A stretch of DNA of 64,000 bases from contig JAKSZU010000134.1 in NCBI GenBank assembly GCA_026018925.1, forward strand, positions 372,001 through 436,000, read 5' to 3'. The stretch comes from Tupaia tana (Eukaryota > Chordata > Mammalia > Scandentia > Tupaiidae). Within the stretch, counting starts at the first letter, position 1; each line of letters starts with the position of its first letter. Both the position numbers and the translations under genes were made by a program. The notes beneath the pieces were generated by a model that worked only from the letters and a program-made list of their open reading frames with translations, had not been told where the DNA came from and ran no database searches. Of this stretch, positions 1 to 11,567 are shown in pieces.

Positions 1-240
1 ATTCTCAGAGAATGGCTCAACTCTCCTGCCTGTCAGAAAGGAGCAGAAGGGCTTATTAACAAAACAAAAGATGGACCTGAGAGCCACAGAGAAATTCTAC
101 CTTTAAAAATTCATAAAAAGGAAAAATTACCAAAAAAAAAATGAGGAGACAGGAGCAGAGAGAGACAGAGACCTCAGAGACACAGAGACAGAGATAGAAG
201 GCCAGAGGGGCTCCCTACCACACTAGCTTTGCTTGCTGGA
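1..240 (+). repeat. Partial C' monomer at the left window edge
   Basis: The window opens inside a monomer at about consensus position 75. It has cctgtcagaaagg, gatggacctg, gagccacagag and ttcataaaaagg, which is class C'. It is followed directly by a B monomer. At 40518-41777 the same C' and B are separated by a D and an E monomer, so about two monomers have been lost here or gained there. Confidence 0.85.
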
Positions 241-310
241 GGCTGAATTATGAGTAGAAAATCTTCATTTCTCCTGAGCCCTGAAATATCTAGTTCCCAG
301 TATCCATGTG

Positions 311-318
311 GAATCTTC
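311..318. other. GAAnnTTC half-palindrome, present in nearly every monomer
   Basis: At consensus position 71-78 the form is GAATCTTC. Other monomers have GAAACTTC (1881), GAACCTTC (18559), GAAGCTTC (11324), GAATATTC (21393) and GAAAGTTC (57581): the two central bases vary while the arms are kept. Losses are few, for example the class I monomers and gagtcttc near 53806. Two inverted GAA units two bases apart match the core of a heat-shock element; a third GAA lies five bases on, a spacing that is not canonical. Function is not shown. Confidence 0.5.
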
Positions 319-2753
319 TCAGAGAATGGCTCCACTCTCCTGCCTGGGAGAAAGGAGCAGAAGGGCTTATTAACAAAACAGAAGATGGAGCTGAGAGCCA
401 GATAGAAATTCTAACTTTCAAAAAATCATAAAATGAAAAAATTACCAAAAAAAAATGAGGAGACAGGAGCAGAGAGAGACAGAGACCTCAGAGACACAGA
501 GACAGAGACAGAAGGCCAGAGGGGCTCCATACCACACTAGCTTTGCTTGCTGGAGGCTGAATTATGAGTAGAAAATCTTCATTTCTCCTGAGCCCTGAAA
601 TATCTAGTTCCCAGTATCCATGTGGAATCTTCTCAGAGAATGGCTCAACTCTCCTGCCTGGCAGAAAGGAGCAGAAGGGCTTATTAAGAAAACAAAAGAT
701 GGAGCTGAGAGCCAGAGAGAAATTCTACCTTTAAAAAAATCGTAAAAAGGATCAATTACCAAAAATTAAAATGAGGAGACAGGAGCAGAGAGAGACAGAG
801 ACCTCAGAGACACAGAGACAGAGATAGAAGGCCAGAGGGGCTCTCTATCACACTAGGTTTGCTTGCTGGAGGCTGAAGTCTGAGTAGAAAATCTTCATTT
901 CTCCTGAGCCCTGAAATATCTAGTTCCCAGTATCCATGTGGAATCTTCTCAGAGAATGGCTCAACTCTCCTGCATGGGAGAAAGGAGCAGAAGGGCTTAT
1001 TAACAAAACAAAAGATGGAGCTGAGAGCCAGAGAAAAATTGTACCTTTAAAAAATCGTAAAATTGAAAAATTACCAAAAAAAAAATGAGGAGACAGGAGC
1101 AGAGAGAGACAGAGACCTCAGAGACAGAGAGACAGAGATAGAAGGCCAGAGGGGCTCCCTACCACACTAGCTTTGCTTGCTGGAGGCTGAATTATGAGTA
1201 GAAAGTCTTCCTTTCTCCTGAGCTCTAAAATATCTAGTTCCCAGTATCCATGTGGAATCTTCTCAGAGAATGGCTCAACTCTCCTGCCTGGGAGAAAGGA
1301 GCAGAAGGGGTTATTAAGAAAACAAAAGATGGAGCTGAGAGCCAGAGAGAAATTCTACCTTTAACAAAATCGTATAAAGGAAAAATTACCAAAAAAATGA
1401 GGAGACAGGAGCAGAGAGAGACAGAGACCTCAGAGACACAGGGACAGGGATAGAAGGCCAGAGGGGCTCCCTACCACACTAGCTTTGCTTGCTGGATGCT
1501 GAATTATGAGCAGAAAATCTTCATTTCTCCTGAGCCCTGAAATATCTAGTTCCCAGTATCCATGTGGAATCTTCTCAGAGAATGGCTCAACTCTCCTGCC
1601 TGGGAGAAAGGAGCAGAAGGGCTTATTAACAAAACAAAAGATGGAGCTGAGAGCCAGAGAGAAATTCTACCTTGAAAAAAATCGTAAAAGGGAAAAATTA
1701 CCAAAAAAAAATGAGGAGACAGGAGCAGAGAGAGACAGAGATCTCAGAGACACAGAGACAGAGATAGAAGGCCAGAGGGGCTCCCTACCACACTAGCTTT
1801 GCTTGCTGGAGGCTGAATTATGAGTAGAAAATCTTCATTTCTCCTGAGCCCTGAAATATCTAGTTCCCAGTATCCATGTGGAAACTTCTCAGAGAATGGC
1901 TCAACTCTCCTGCCTGGGAGAAAGGAGCAGAAGGGCTTATTAACAAAACAAAAGATGGAGCTGAGAGCCAGAGAGAAATTCTACCTTTAAAAAAATCGTA
2001 AAAAAGAAAAATTACCAAAAATTAAAATGAGGAGACAGGAGCAGAGAGAGACAGAGACCTCAGAGACACAGAGACAGAGACAGAAGGCCAGAGGCGCTCC
2101 CTACCACACTAGGTTTGCTTGCTGGAGGCTTAATTCTGAGTAGAAAATCTTCATTTCTCCTGAGCCCTGAAATATCTAGTTCCCAGTATCCATGTGGAAT
2201 CTTCTCAGAGAATGGCTCAACTCTCCTGCCTGGGAGAAAGGAGCAGAAGGGCTTATTAACAAAACAAAAGATGGAGCTGAGAGCCAGAGAGTAAATCTAC
2301 CTTTAAAGAAATCGTAAAAAGGAAAAATTACAAAAAAAAATGAGGAGACAGGAGCAGGGAGAGACAGAGACCTCAGAGACACAGAGACAGATATAGAAGG
2401 CAAGGGGGGCTCCCTACCACACTAGCTTTGATTGCTGGAGGCTGAATTATGAGTAGAAAATCTTCATTTCTCCTGAGCCCTGAAATATCTATTTCCCAGT
2501 TTCCATGTGGAATCTTCTCAGAGAATGGCTCAACTCACCTGCCTGGGAGAAAGGAGCAGAAGGGCTTATTAACAAAACAGAAGATGGAGCTGAGAGCCAG
2601 ATAGAAATTCTACCTTTCAAAAAATCGTAAAATTGAAAAATTACCAAAAAAATATGAGGAGAAAGGAGCAGAGAGAGACAGAGACCTCAGAGACACAGAG
2701 ACAGAGATAGAAGGCCAGAGGGGCTCCCTACCACACTAGCTTTGCTTGCTGGA

Positions 2754-3066
2754 GGCTGAATTATGAGTTGAAAATCTTCATTTCTCCTGAGCCCTGAAAT
2801 ATCTAGTTCCCAGTATCCATGTGGAATCTTCTCAGAGAATGGCTCAACTCTCCTGCCTGGCAGAAAGGAGCAGAAGGGCTTATTAACAAAACAAAAGATG
2901 GACCTGAGAGCCAGAGAGAAATTCTACCTTTAAAAATTCATAAAAATGAAAAATTACCAAAAAAAAATGAGGAGACAGGAGCAGAGTGAGACAGAGACTT
3001 TAGAGACACAGAGACAGAGATAGAAGGCCAGAGGGGCTCCCTACCACTCTAGCTTTGCTTGCTGGA
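2754..3066 (+). repeat. Monomer class C, lacking the conserved CpG
   Basis: Class C has cctggcagaaagg, gatggacctgagag and aaaaattcataaaaa in place of aaaaaaatcgtaaaa. The last change turns the monomer's only CpG into CpA, as expected from deamination of a methylated cytosine on the other strand. Other copies start near 4012, 9683, 13142, 19750, 31391, 33906, 35478, 43352, 50900, 58140, 60657 and 63484; a few of these keep gagctg. It follows B2 in most blocks. Confidence 0.88.
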
Positions 3067-3382
3067 GGCTGAATTATGAGTAGAAAATCTTCATTTCTCC
3101 TGAGCCCTGAAATATCTAGTTCCCAGTATCCATGTGTAATCTTCTCAGAGAATGGCTCAACTCTCCTGCCTGTGAGAATGGATCAGAAGGGCTTATTAAC
3201 AAAACAAAGATGGAGCTGAGAGCCAGAGAGAAATTCTACCTTTAAAAAAATCGTAAAAAGGAAAAATTACCAAAAAAATAAAATAAGGAGACAGGAGCAG
3301 AGAGAGACAGAGACCTCAGAGACACAGAGACAGAGATAGAAGGCCAGAGTGGCTCCCTACCACACTAGCTTTGCTTGCTGGA
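3067..3382 (+). repeat. Monomer class I
   Basis: Class I has gagaatggatcagaagg and aaaaaataaaataagg, and is followed by a monomer beginning gactgaattatgagcag. This copy and those at 17855 and 43665 also have catgtgtaatc, which destroys the otherwise conserved GAAnnTTC. A further copy at 62536 keeps gaatcttc. Confidence 0.82.
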
Positions 3383-4326
3383 GACTGAATTATGAGCAGA
3401 AAATCTTCATTTCTCCTGAGCCCTGAAATATCTAGTTCCCAGTATCCATGTGGAATCTTCTCAGAGAATGGCTCCACTCTCCTGCCTGGGAGAAAGGAGC
3501 AGAAGGGCTTATTAACAAAACAGAAGATGGAGCTGAGAGCCAGAGAGAAATTCTACCTTTAAAAAAATCGTAGAAAGGAAAAATTACCAAAAAAACAATG
3601 AGGAGACAGGAGCAGAGAGATACAGAGACCTCAGAGACACAGAGACAGAGACAGAAGGCCAGAGGGGCTCCCTACCACACTAGCTTTGCTTGCTGGAGGC
3701 TGAATTATGAGTAGAAAATCTTCATTTCTCCTGAGCCCTGAAATATCTAGTTCCCAGTATCCATGTGGAATCTTCTCAGAGAATGGCTCAACTCACCTGC
3801 CTGGGAGAAAGGAGCAGAAGGGCGTATTAACAAAACAGAAGATGGAGCTGAGAGCAAGATAGAAATTCTACCTTTCAGAAAATCATAAATGGAAAAATTA
3901 CCCAAAAAAAAATGATGAGAAAGGAGCAGAGAGAGACAGAGACCTCAGAGACACAGAGACAGAGATAGAAGGCCAGAGGGGCTCCCTACCACACTAGCTT
4001 TGCTTGCTGGAGGCTGAATTATGAGTAGAAAATCTTCATTTCTCCTGAGCCCTGAAATATCTAGTTCCCAGTATCCATGTGGAAACTTCTCAGAGAATGG
4101 CTCAACTCTCCTGCCTGGCAGAAAGGAGCAGAAGGGCTTATTAACAAAACAAAAGACGGACCTGAGAGCCAGAGAGAAATTCTACATTTAAAAATTCATA
4201 AAAAGGAAAAATTACCAAAAAAAAAAATGAGGAGACAGGAGCAGAGAGAGACAGAGACCTCAGAGACACAGAGACAGAGACAGAAGGCCAGAGGGGCTCC
4301 CTACCACACTAGATTTGCTTGCTGGA

Positions 4327-4641
4327 GTCTGAATTATGAGTAGAAAATCTTCATTTCTCCAGAGCCCTGAAATATCTAGTTGCCAGTATCCATGTGGAAT
4401 CTTCTCAGAGAATGGCTCAACTCTCCTGCCTGGGAGAAAGGAGCAGAAGGGCTTATTAACAAACAAAAGATGGAGCTGAGAGGCAGAGAGAAATTCTACC
4501 TTTAAAAAAATCGTAAAAAGGAAAAATTACCAAAAGGAAAAATGAGGAGACACGAGCAGAGAGAGACAGAGACCTCAGAGACACAGAGACAGAGATAGAA
4601 GGTCCAAGGGGCTCCCTACCACACTAGCTTTGCTTGCTGGA
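4327..4641 (+). repeat. Monomer class L
   Basis: Class L begins gtctgaattatgag, and carries tctccagagccc, ctagttgccag, gctgagaggcagag, ccaaaaggaaaaatg and gagacacgagcag. Copies start at 4327, about 6218, 7479, 35794 and about 44927. It follows C and is usually followed by an E monomer with ggaaatattacc. Confidence 0.85.
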
Positions 4642-6847
4642 GGCTGAATTATGAGTAGAAAATCTTCATTTCTCCTGAGCCCTGAAATATCTAGTTCCCA
4701 GTATCCATGTGGAATCTTCTCAGAGAATGGCTCAACTCTCCTGCCTGGGAGAAAGGAGCAGAAGGGCTTATTAACAAAACAAAAGATGGAGCTGAGAGCC
4801 AGAGAGAAATTCTACCTTTAAAAAAATCGTAGAAAGGAAATATTACCAAAAAAAAAATGAGGAGACAGGAACAGAGAGATACAGAGACCTCAGAGACACA
4901 GAGACAGAGACAGAAGGCCAGAGGGGCTCCCGACCACACTAGCTTTGCTTGCTGGAGGCTGAATTATGAGTAGAAAATCTTCATTTCTCCTGAGCCCTGA
5001 AATATCTAGTTCCCAGTATCCATGTGGAATCTTCTCAGAGAATGGCTCCACTCTCCTGCCTGGGAGAAAGGAGCAGAAGGGCTTATTAACAAAACAGAAG
5101 ATGGAGCTGAGAGCCAGATAGAAATTCTACCTTTCAAAAAATCGTAAAATGAAAAAATTACCAAAAAAAAAAAAGGAAGAGACAGGAGCAGAGAGAGACA
5201 GAGACCTCAGAGACACAGAGACAGAGATCGAAGGCCAGAGGGGCTCCCTACCACACTAGCTTTGCTTGCTGGAGACTGAATTATGAGCGGAAAATCTTCA
5301 TTTCTCCTGAGCCCTGAAATATCTAGTTCCCAGTATCCATGTAGAATCTTCTCAGAGAATGGCTCAACTCTCCTGCCTGGGAGAAAGGAGCAGAAGGGCT
5401 TATTAACAAAACAAAAGATGGAGCTGAGAGCCAGAGAGAAATTCTACCTTTAAAAGAATCGTAGAAAGGAAAAATTACCAAAAAAAAAATGAGGAGACAG
5501 GAGCAGAGAGAGACAGAGACCTCAGAGACACAGAGACAGAGACAGAAGGCCAGAGGGGCTCCCTACCACACTAGCTTTGCTTGCTGGAGGCTGAATTATG
5601 AGTAGAAAATCTTCATTACTCCTGAGCCCTGAAATATCTAGTTCCCAGTATCCATGTGGAATCTTCTCAGAGAATGGCTCAACTCACCTGCCTGGGAGAA
5701 AGGAGCAGAAGGGCGTATTAACAAAACAGAAGATGGAGCTGAGAGCCAGATAGAAATTCTACCTTTCAGAAAATCGTAAAATGGAAAAATTACCCAAAAA
5801 AAAATGAGGAGAAAGGAGCAGAGAGAGACAGAGACCTCAGAGACACAGAGACAGAGATAGAAGGACAGAGGGGCTCCCTACCACACTAGCTTTGCTTGCT
5901 GGAGGCTGAATTATGAGTAGAAAATCTTCATTTCTCCTGAGCCCTGAAATATCTAGTTCCCAGTATCCATGTGGAAACTTCTCAGAGAATGGCTCAACTC
6001 TCCTGCCTGGCAGAAAGGAGCAGAAGGGCTTATTAACAAAACAAAAGATGGACCTGAGAGCCAGAGAGAAATTCTACCTTTAAAAATTCATAAAAAGGAA
6101 AAATTACCAAAAAAAAAATGAGGAGACAGGAACAGAGAGAGACAGAGACCTCAGAGACACAGAGACAGAGACAGAAGGCCAGAGGGGCTCCCTACCACAC
6201 TAGATTTGCTTGCTGGAGTCTGAATTATGAGTAGAAAATCTTCATTTCTCCAGAGCCCTGAAATATCTAGTTGCCAGTATCCATGTGGAATCTTCTCAGA
6301 GAATGGCTCAACTCTCCTGCCTGGGAGAAAGGAGCAGAAGGGCTTATTAACAAACAAAAGATGGAGCTGAGAGGCAGAGAGAAATTCTACCTTTAAAAAA
6401 ATCGTAAAAAGGAAAAATTACCAAAAGGAAAAATGAGGAGACACGAGCAGAGAGAGACAGAGACCTCAGAGACACAGAGACAGAGATAGAAGGTCCAAGG
6501 GGCTCCCTACCACACTAGCTTTGCTTGCTGGAGGCTGAATTATGAGTAGAAAATCTTTATTTCTCCTGAGCCCTGAAATATCTAGTTCCCAGTATCCATG
6601 TGGAATCTTCTCAGAGAATGGCTCAACTCTCCTGCCTGGGAGAAAGGAGCAGAAGGGCTTATTAACAAAACAAAAGATGGAGCTGAGAGCCAGAGAGAAA
6701 TTCTACCTTTAAAAAAATCGTAGAAAGGAAATATTACCAAAAAAAAAATGAGGAGACAGGAGCAGAGAGATACAGAGACCTCAGAGACACAGAGACAGAG
6801 ACAGAAGGCCAGAGGGGCTCCCGACCACACTAGCTTTGCTTGCTGGA

Positions 6848-7162
6848 GGCTGAATTATGAGTAGAAAATCTTCATTTCTCCTGAGCCCTGAAATATCTAG
6901 TTCCCAGTATCCATGTGGAATCTTCTCAGAGAATGGCTCCACTCTCCTGCCTGGGAGAAAGGAGCAGAAGGGCTTATTAACAAAACAGAAGATGGAGCTG
7001 AGAGCCAGATAGAAATTCTACCTTTCAGAAAATCGTAAAATGGAAAAATTACCAAAAAAAAAATGAGGAGAAAGGAGCAGAGAGAGACAGAGACCTCAGA
7101 GACACAGAGACAGAGATAGAAGGCCAGAGGGGCTCCCTACCACACTAGCTTTGCTTGCTGGA
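6848..7162 (+). repeat. Hybrid B/B2 monomer closing the second six-monomer unit
   Basis: The 5' half has ggctccactc and gggctt (class B); the 3' half has tttcagaaaatcg, aaaatgg and gaggagaaagg (class B2). The switch lies between about 6972 and 7026, where B and B2 are identical. The next monomer is C, so the expected E monomer is skipped. Confidence 0.87.
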
Positions 7163-8422
7163 GGCTGAATTATGAGTAGAAAATCTTCATTTCTCCTGAG
7201 CCCTGAAATATCTAGTTCCCAGTATCCATGTGGAAACTTCTCAGAGAATGGCTCAACTCTCCTGCCTGGCAGAAAGGAGCAGAAGGGCTTATTAACAAAA
7301 CAAAAGATGGACCTGAGAGCCAGAGAGAAATTCTACCTTTAAAAATTCATAAAAAGGAAAAATTACCAAAAAAAAAAAATGAGGAGACAGGAGCAGAGAG
7401 AGACTGAGACCTCAGAGACACAGAGACAGAGACAGAAGGCCAGAGGGGCTCCCTACCACACTAGATTTGCTTGCTGGAGTCTGAATTATGAGTAGAAAAT
7501 CTTCATTTCTCCAGAGCCCTGAAATATCTAGTTGCCAGTATCCATGTGGAATCTTCTCAGAGAATGGCTCAACTCTCCTGCCTGGGAGAAAGGAGCAGAA
7601 GGGCTTATTAACAAAACAAAATATGGAGCTGAGAGGCAGAGAGAAATTCTACCTTTAAAAAAATCGTAAAAAGGAAAAATTACCAAAAGGAAAAATGAGG
7701 AGACACGAGCAGAGAGAGACAGAGACCTCAGAGACACAGAGACAGAGATAGAAGGCAAGAGGGGCTCCCAACCACACTAGCTTTGCTTGCTGGAGGCTGA
7801 ATTATGAATAGAAAATCTTCATTTCTCCTGAGCCCTGAAATATTTGGTTCCCAGTATACATGTGGAATCTTCTCAGAGAATGGCTCAACTCTCTTGCCTG
7901 GGAGAAAGGAGCAAAAGGGCTTATTAACAAAACAAAAGATGAAGCTGAGAGCCAGAAAGAAATTCTACCTTTAAAAAAATCGTAAAAAGGAAAAATTACC
8001 AAAAAAAAATGAGGAGACAGGAACAGAGAGATACAGAGACCTCAGGGACACAGAGACAGAGATAGAAGGCCAGAGGGGCTCCCTACCACACTAGCTTTGC
8101 TTGCTGGAGGCTGAATTATGAGTAGAAAATCTTCATTTCTCCTGAGCCCTGAAATATCTAGTTCCCAGTATCGATGTGGAAACTTCTCAGGGAATGGCTC
8201 CACTCTCCTGCCTGGGAGAAAGGAGCAGAAGGGCTTATTAACAAAACAGAAGATGGAGCTGAGAGCCAGATAGCTATTCTACCTTTCAAAAAATCGTAAA
8301 ATGAAAAAATTACCAAAAAAAAATGAGGAGACAGGAGCAGAGAGAGACAGAGACCTCAGAGACACAGAGACAGAGATAGAAGGACAGAGGGGCTTCCGAC
8401 CACACTAGCTTTGCTTGCTGGA

Positions 8423-8736
8423 GGCTCAATTATGAGTAGAAAATCTTCATTTCTCCTGAGCCCTGAAATATCTAGTTCCCAGTATCCATGTGGAATCTTC
8501 TCAGAGAATGGCTCAACTCTCCTGCCTAGGAGAAAGGAGCAGAAGGGCTTATTAACAAAACAAAAGATGGAGCTGAGAGCCAGAGAGAAATTCTACTTTT
8601 AAAAAATCTTAAAAAGGAAAAATTACCAAAAAAAAAATGAGGAGACAGGAGCAGAGAGAGACAGAGACCTCAGAGACACTGAGAGAGAAATAGAAGGTCA
8701 GAGTGGCTCCCTACCACACTAGCTTTGCTTGCTGGA
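8423..8736 (+). repeat. Monomer class F
   Basis: Class F begins ggctcaattatgag, often has gcctaggagaaagg, and ends with gacactgagagagaaatag and aaggtcagagtggc. Copies start at 8423, 11882, 51846 and 59084; related F-type 3' ends occur in monomers starting at 16599, 18489, 23839, 30130 and 57511. It follows B. Confidence 0.85.
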
Positions 8737-9051
8737 GGCTGAATTATGAGTAGAAAATCTTCATTTCTCCTGAGCCCTGAAATATCTAGTTCCCAGTATC
8801 CATGTGGAATCTTCTCAGAGAATGGCTCAACTCTCCTGCCTGGGAGAAAGGAGCAGAAGGGCTTATTAACAAAACAAAAGATGGAGCTGAGAGCCAGAGA
8901 GAAATTCTACCTTTAAAAAAATCGTAAAAAGGAAAAATTACCAAAAAAAATATGAGGAGACAGGAGCAGAGAGAGACAGAGACCTCAGAGACCCAGAGAC
9001 AGAGATAGAAGGCCAGAGGGGCTCCCTACCACACTAGCTTTGCCTGCTGGA
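8737..9051 (+). repeat. Representative base-form monomer (class A)
   Basis: This monomer is close to the array consensus. In order it shows the start box, a GAAnnTTC half-palindrome, gcctgggagaaaggagcag, an AACA/A-rich stretch, ctgagagccagagagaaatt, A-tracts flanking the lone CpG in atcgtaaaa, an A-run before gaggagacaggagc, a GA/GACA-rich segment, and a tail ctccctaccacactagc. Small private changes are gacccagag and gcctgctgg. Class A differs from the others by keeping gggag, gggctt, gatggagctg, ccagagag and atcgtaaaaagg together. Confidence 0.9.
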
Positions 9052-11253
9052 GGCTGAATTATGAGTAGAAAATCTTCATTTCTCCACAGCCCTGAAATAT
9101 CTAGTTCCCAGTATCCATGTGGAATCTTCTCAGAGAATGGCTCAACTCTCCTGCCTGGGAGAAAGGAGCAGAAGGGCTTATTAACAAAACAAAAGATGGA
9201 CCTGAGAGCCAGAGAGAAATTCTACCTTTAAAAAAATCGTAGAAAGGAAAAATTACCAAAAAAAAAAATGAGGAGACAGGAGCAGAGAGATACAGAGACC
9301 TCAGAGACACAGAGACAGAGACAGAAGGCCAGAAGGGCTCCCTACCGCACTAGCTTTGCTTGCTGGAGGCTGAATTATGAGTAGAAAATCTTCATTTCTC
9401 CTGAGTCCTGAAATATCTAGTTCCCAGTATCCATGTGGAATCTTCTCAGAGAATGGCTCAACTCACCTGCCTGGGAGAAAGGAGCAGAAGGGCGTATTAA
9501 CAAAACAGAAAATGGAGCTGAGAGCCAGATAGAAATTCTACCTTTCAGAAAATCGTAAAATGGAAAAATTACCAAAAAAAAAATGAGGAGAAAGGAGCAG
9601 AGAGAGACAGAGACCTCAGAGACACAGAGACAGAGATAGAAGGCCAGAGGGGCTCCCTACCACACTAGCTTTGCTTGCTGGAGGCTGAATTATGAGTAGA
9701 AAATCTTCATTTCTCCTGAGCCCTGAAATATCTAGTTCCCAGTATCCATGTGGAATCTTCTCAGGGAATGGCTCAACTCTCCTGCCTGGCAGAAAGGAGC
9801 AGAAGGGCTTATTAACAAAACAAAAGATGGACCTGAGAGCTAGAGAGAAATTCTAACTTTAAAAATTCATAAAAAGGAAAAATTACCAAAAAAAAAATGA
9901 GGAGACAGGAGCAGAGAGAGACAGAGACCTCAGAGACACAGAGACAGAGATAGAAGGCCAGAGGGGCTCCCGACCACACTAGCTTTGCTTGCTGGAGGCT
10001 CAATTATGAGTAGAAAATCTTCATTTCTCCTGAGCCCTGAAATATCTAGTTCCCAGTATCCATGTGGAATCTTCTCAGAGAATGGCTCAACTCTCCTGCC
10101 TGGGAGAAAGGAGCAGAAGGGCTTATTAACAAAATAAAGATGGAGCTGAGAGCCAGAGAGAAATTCTACCTTTAAAAAAATCGTAAAAAGGAAAAATTAA
10201 AAAAAAAATGAGGAGACAGGAGCAGAGAGAGACAGAGACCTCAGAGACACTGAGAGAGAAATAGAAGGTCAGAGTGGCTCCCTACCACACTAGCTTTGCT
10301 TGCTGGAGGCTGAATTATGAGTAGAAAATCTTCATTTCTCCTGAGCCCTGAAATATCTAGTTCCCAGTATCCATGTGGAATCTTCTCAGAGAATGGCTCA
10401 ACTCTCCTGCCTGGGAGAAAGGAGCAGAAGGGCTTATTAACAAAACAAAAGATGGAGCTGAGAGCCAGAGAGAAATTCTACCTTTAAAAAAATCGTAAAA
10501 AGGAAAAATTACCAAAAAAAAAAATGAGGAGACAGGAGCAGTGAGAGACAGAGATCTCAGGGACACAGAGACAGAGATAGAAGGCCAGAGGGGCTCCCTA
10601 CCACACTAGCTTTGCCTGCTGGAGGCTGAATTATGAGTAGAAAATCTTCATTTCTCCACAGCCCTGAAATATCTAGTTCCCAGTATCCATGTGGAATCTT
10701 CTCAGAGAATGGCTCAACTCTCCTGCCTGGGAGAAAGGAGCAGAAGGGCTTATTAACAAAACAAAAGATGGAGCTGAGAGCCAGAGAGAAATTCTACCTT
10801 TAAAAAAATCGTAAAAAGGAAAAATTACCAAAAAGAAAAATGAGGAGACAGGAGCACAGAGAGACAGAGACCTCAGAGACACAGAGACAGAGATAGAAGG
10901 CCAGAGGGGCTCCCTACCACACTAGCTTTCCTTCCTGGAGGCTGAATTATGAGTAGAAAATCTTCATTTCTCCTGAGCCCTGAAATATCTAGTTCCCAGT
11001 ATCCATGTGGAATCTTCTCAGAGAATGGCTCAACTCTCTTGCCTGGGAGAAAGGAGCAGAAGGGCTTATTAACAAAACAAAAGATGGAGCTGAGAACCAG
11101 AGAGAAATTCTACCTTTAAAAAAATCGTAAAAATAAAAAATTACCAAAAAAAAATGAGGAGACAGGAGCAGAGAGAGACAGAGACCTCAGAGACACAGAG
11201 ACAGAGATAGAAGGCCCGAGGGGCTCCCTACTACACTAGCTTTGCTTCCTGGA

Positions 11254-11567
11254 GGCTGAATTATGAGTAGAAAATCTTCATTTCTCCTGAGCCCTGAAAT
11301 ATCTAGTTCCCAGTATCCATGTGGAAGCTTCTCAGAGAATGGCTCAACTCTCTTGCCTGGGAGAAAGGAGCAGAAGGGCTTATTAACAAAACAAAAGATG
11401 AAGCTGAGAGCCAGAAAGAAATTCTACCTTTAAAAAAATCGTAAAAAGGAAAAATTACCAAAAAAAAATGAGGAGACAGGAACAGAGAGATACAGAGACC
11501 TCAGGGACACAGAGACAGAGATAGAAGGCCAGAGGGGCTCCCTACCACACTAGCTTTGCTTGCTGGA
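11254..11567 (+). repeat. Junction monomer of the eleven-monomer duplication
   Basis: The 5' part (ggaagcttc, ttgcctggg, gagcagaagg) equals the monomer at 14714. The 3' part (gatgaagctg, ccagaaagaaatt, gaacagagagatac, ctcaggg) equals the D monomer at 7795. The switch falls between about 11331 and 11397. This is the product expected if the monomers at the two ends of the unit exchanged. Confidence 0.9.

Larger units (their letters stand above)
241..3382 (+). repeat. Mixed ten-monomer block, source of the long-range copy at 41.5 kb
   Basis: Ten monomers each carry recognisable private marks: ctaactttca and ctccatacc (start 241), ggatcaattacc and ctctctatcacac (555), aattgtacctttaa and aaaattg (871), gaaagtcttcc and gctctaaaat (1185), aaagggaaaaatt and gatctcag (1497), aaaagaaaaattacc with gaggcgctcc (1811), gcttaattctgag (2127), a B-like monomer with aatatgaggag (about 2440), C (2754) and I (3067). 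Almost all marks recur in order from 41463, which shows that they are inherited rather than random. Confidence 0.88.
3383..7794 (+). repeat. Six-monomer higher-order unit (1.89 kb), about 2.3 copies
   Basis: The order E-B2-C-L-E(aaatattacc)-B occupies 3383-5273 and again 5274-7162, offset 1891 bp. A third start, C then L, follows at 7163-7794. The last monomer of copy 2 (6848-7162) begins as B and ends as B2, which explains why copy 3 enters directly at C. The same order without repetition is found at 34851-36741 and 43981-45870, so the six-monomer tandem form is local to this place. Confidence 0.9.

Noticed and set aside
3270..3300. Polyadenylation-like AATAAA in class I monomers and TATAAA-like cgtataaagg near 1372, 38190 and 47318
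   Set aside because: Both arise by one or two changes in the A-rich segment and have no associated gene or promoter context.
8890..8960. SINE with poly-A tail
   Set aside because: The A-run is internal to a tandem unit, is followed by conserved sequence, and has no Pol III A/B boxes or flanking duplications.
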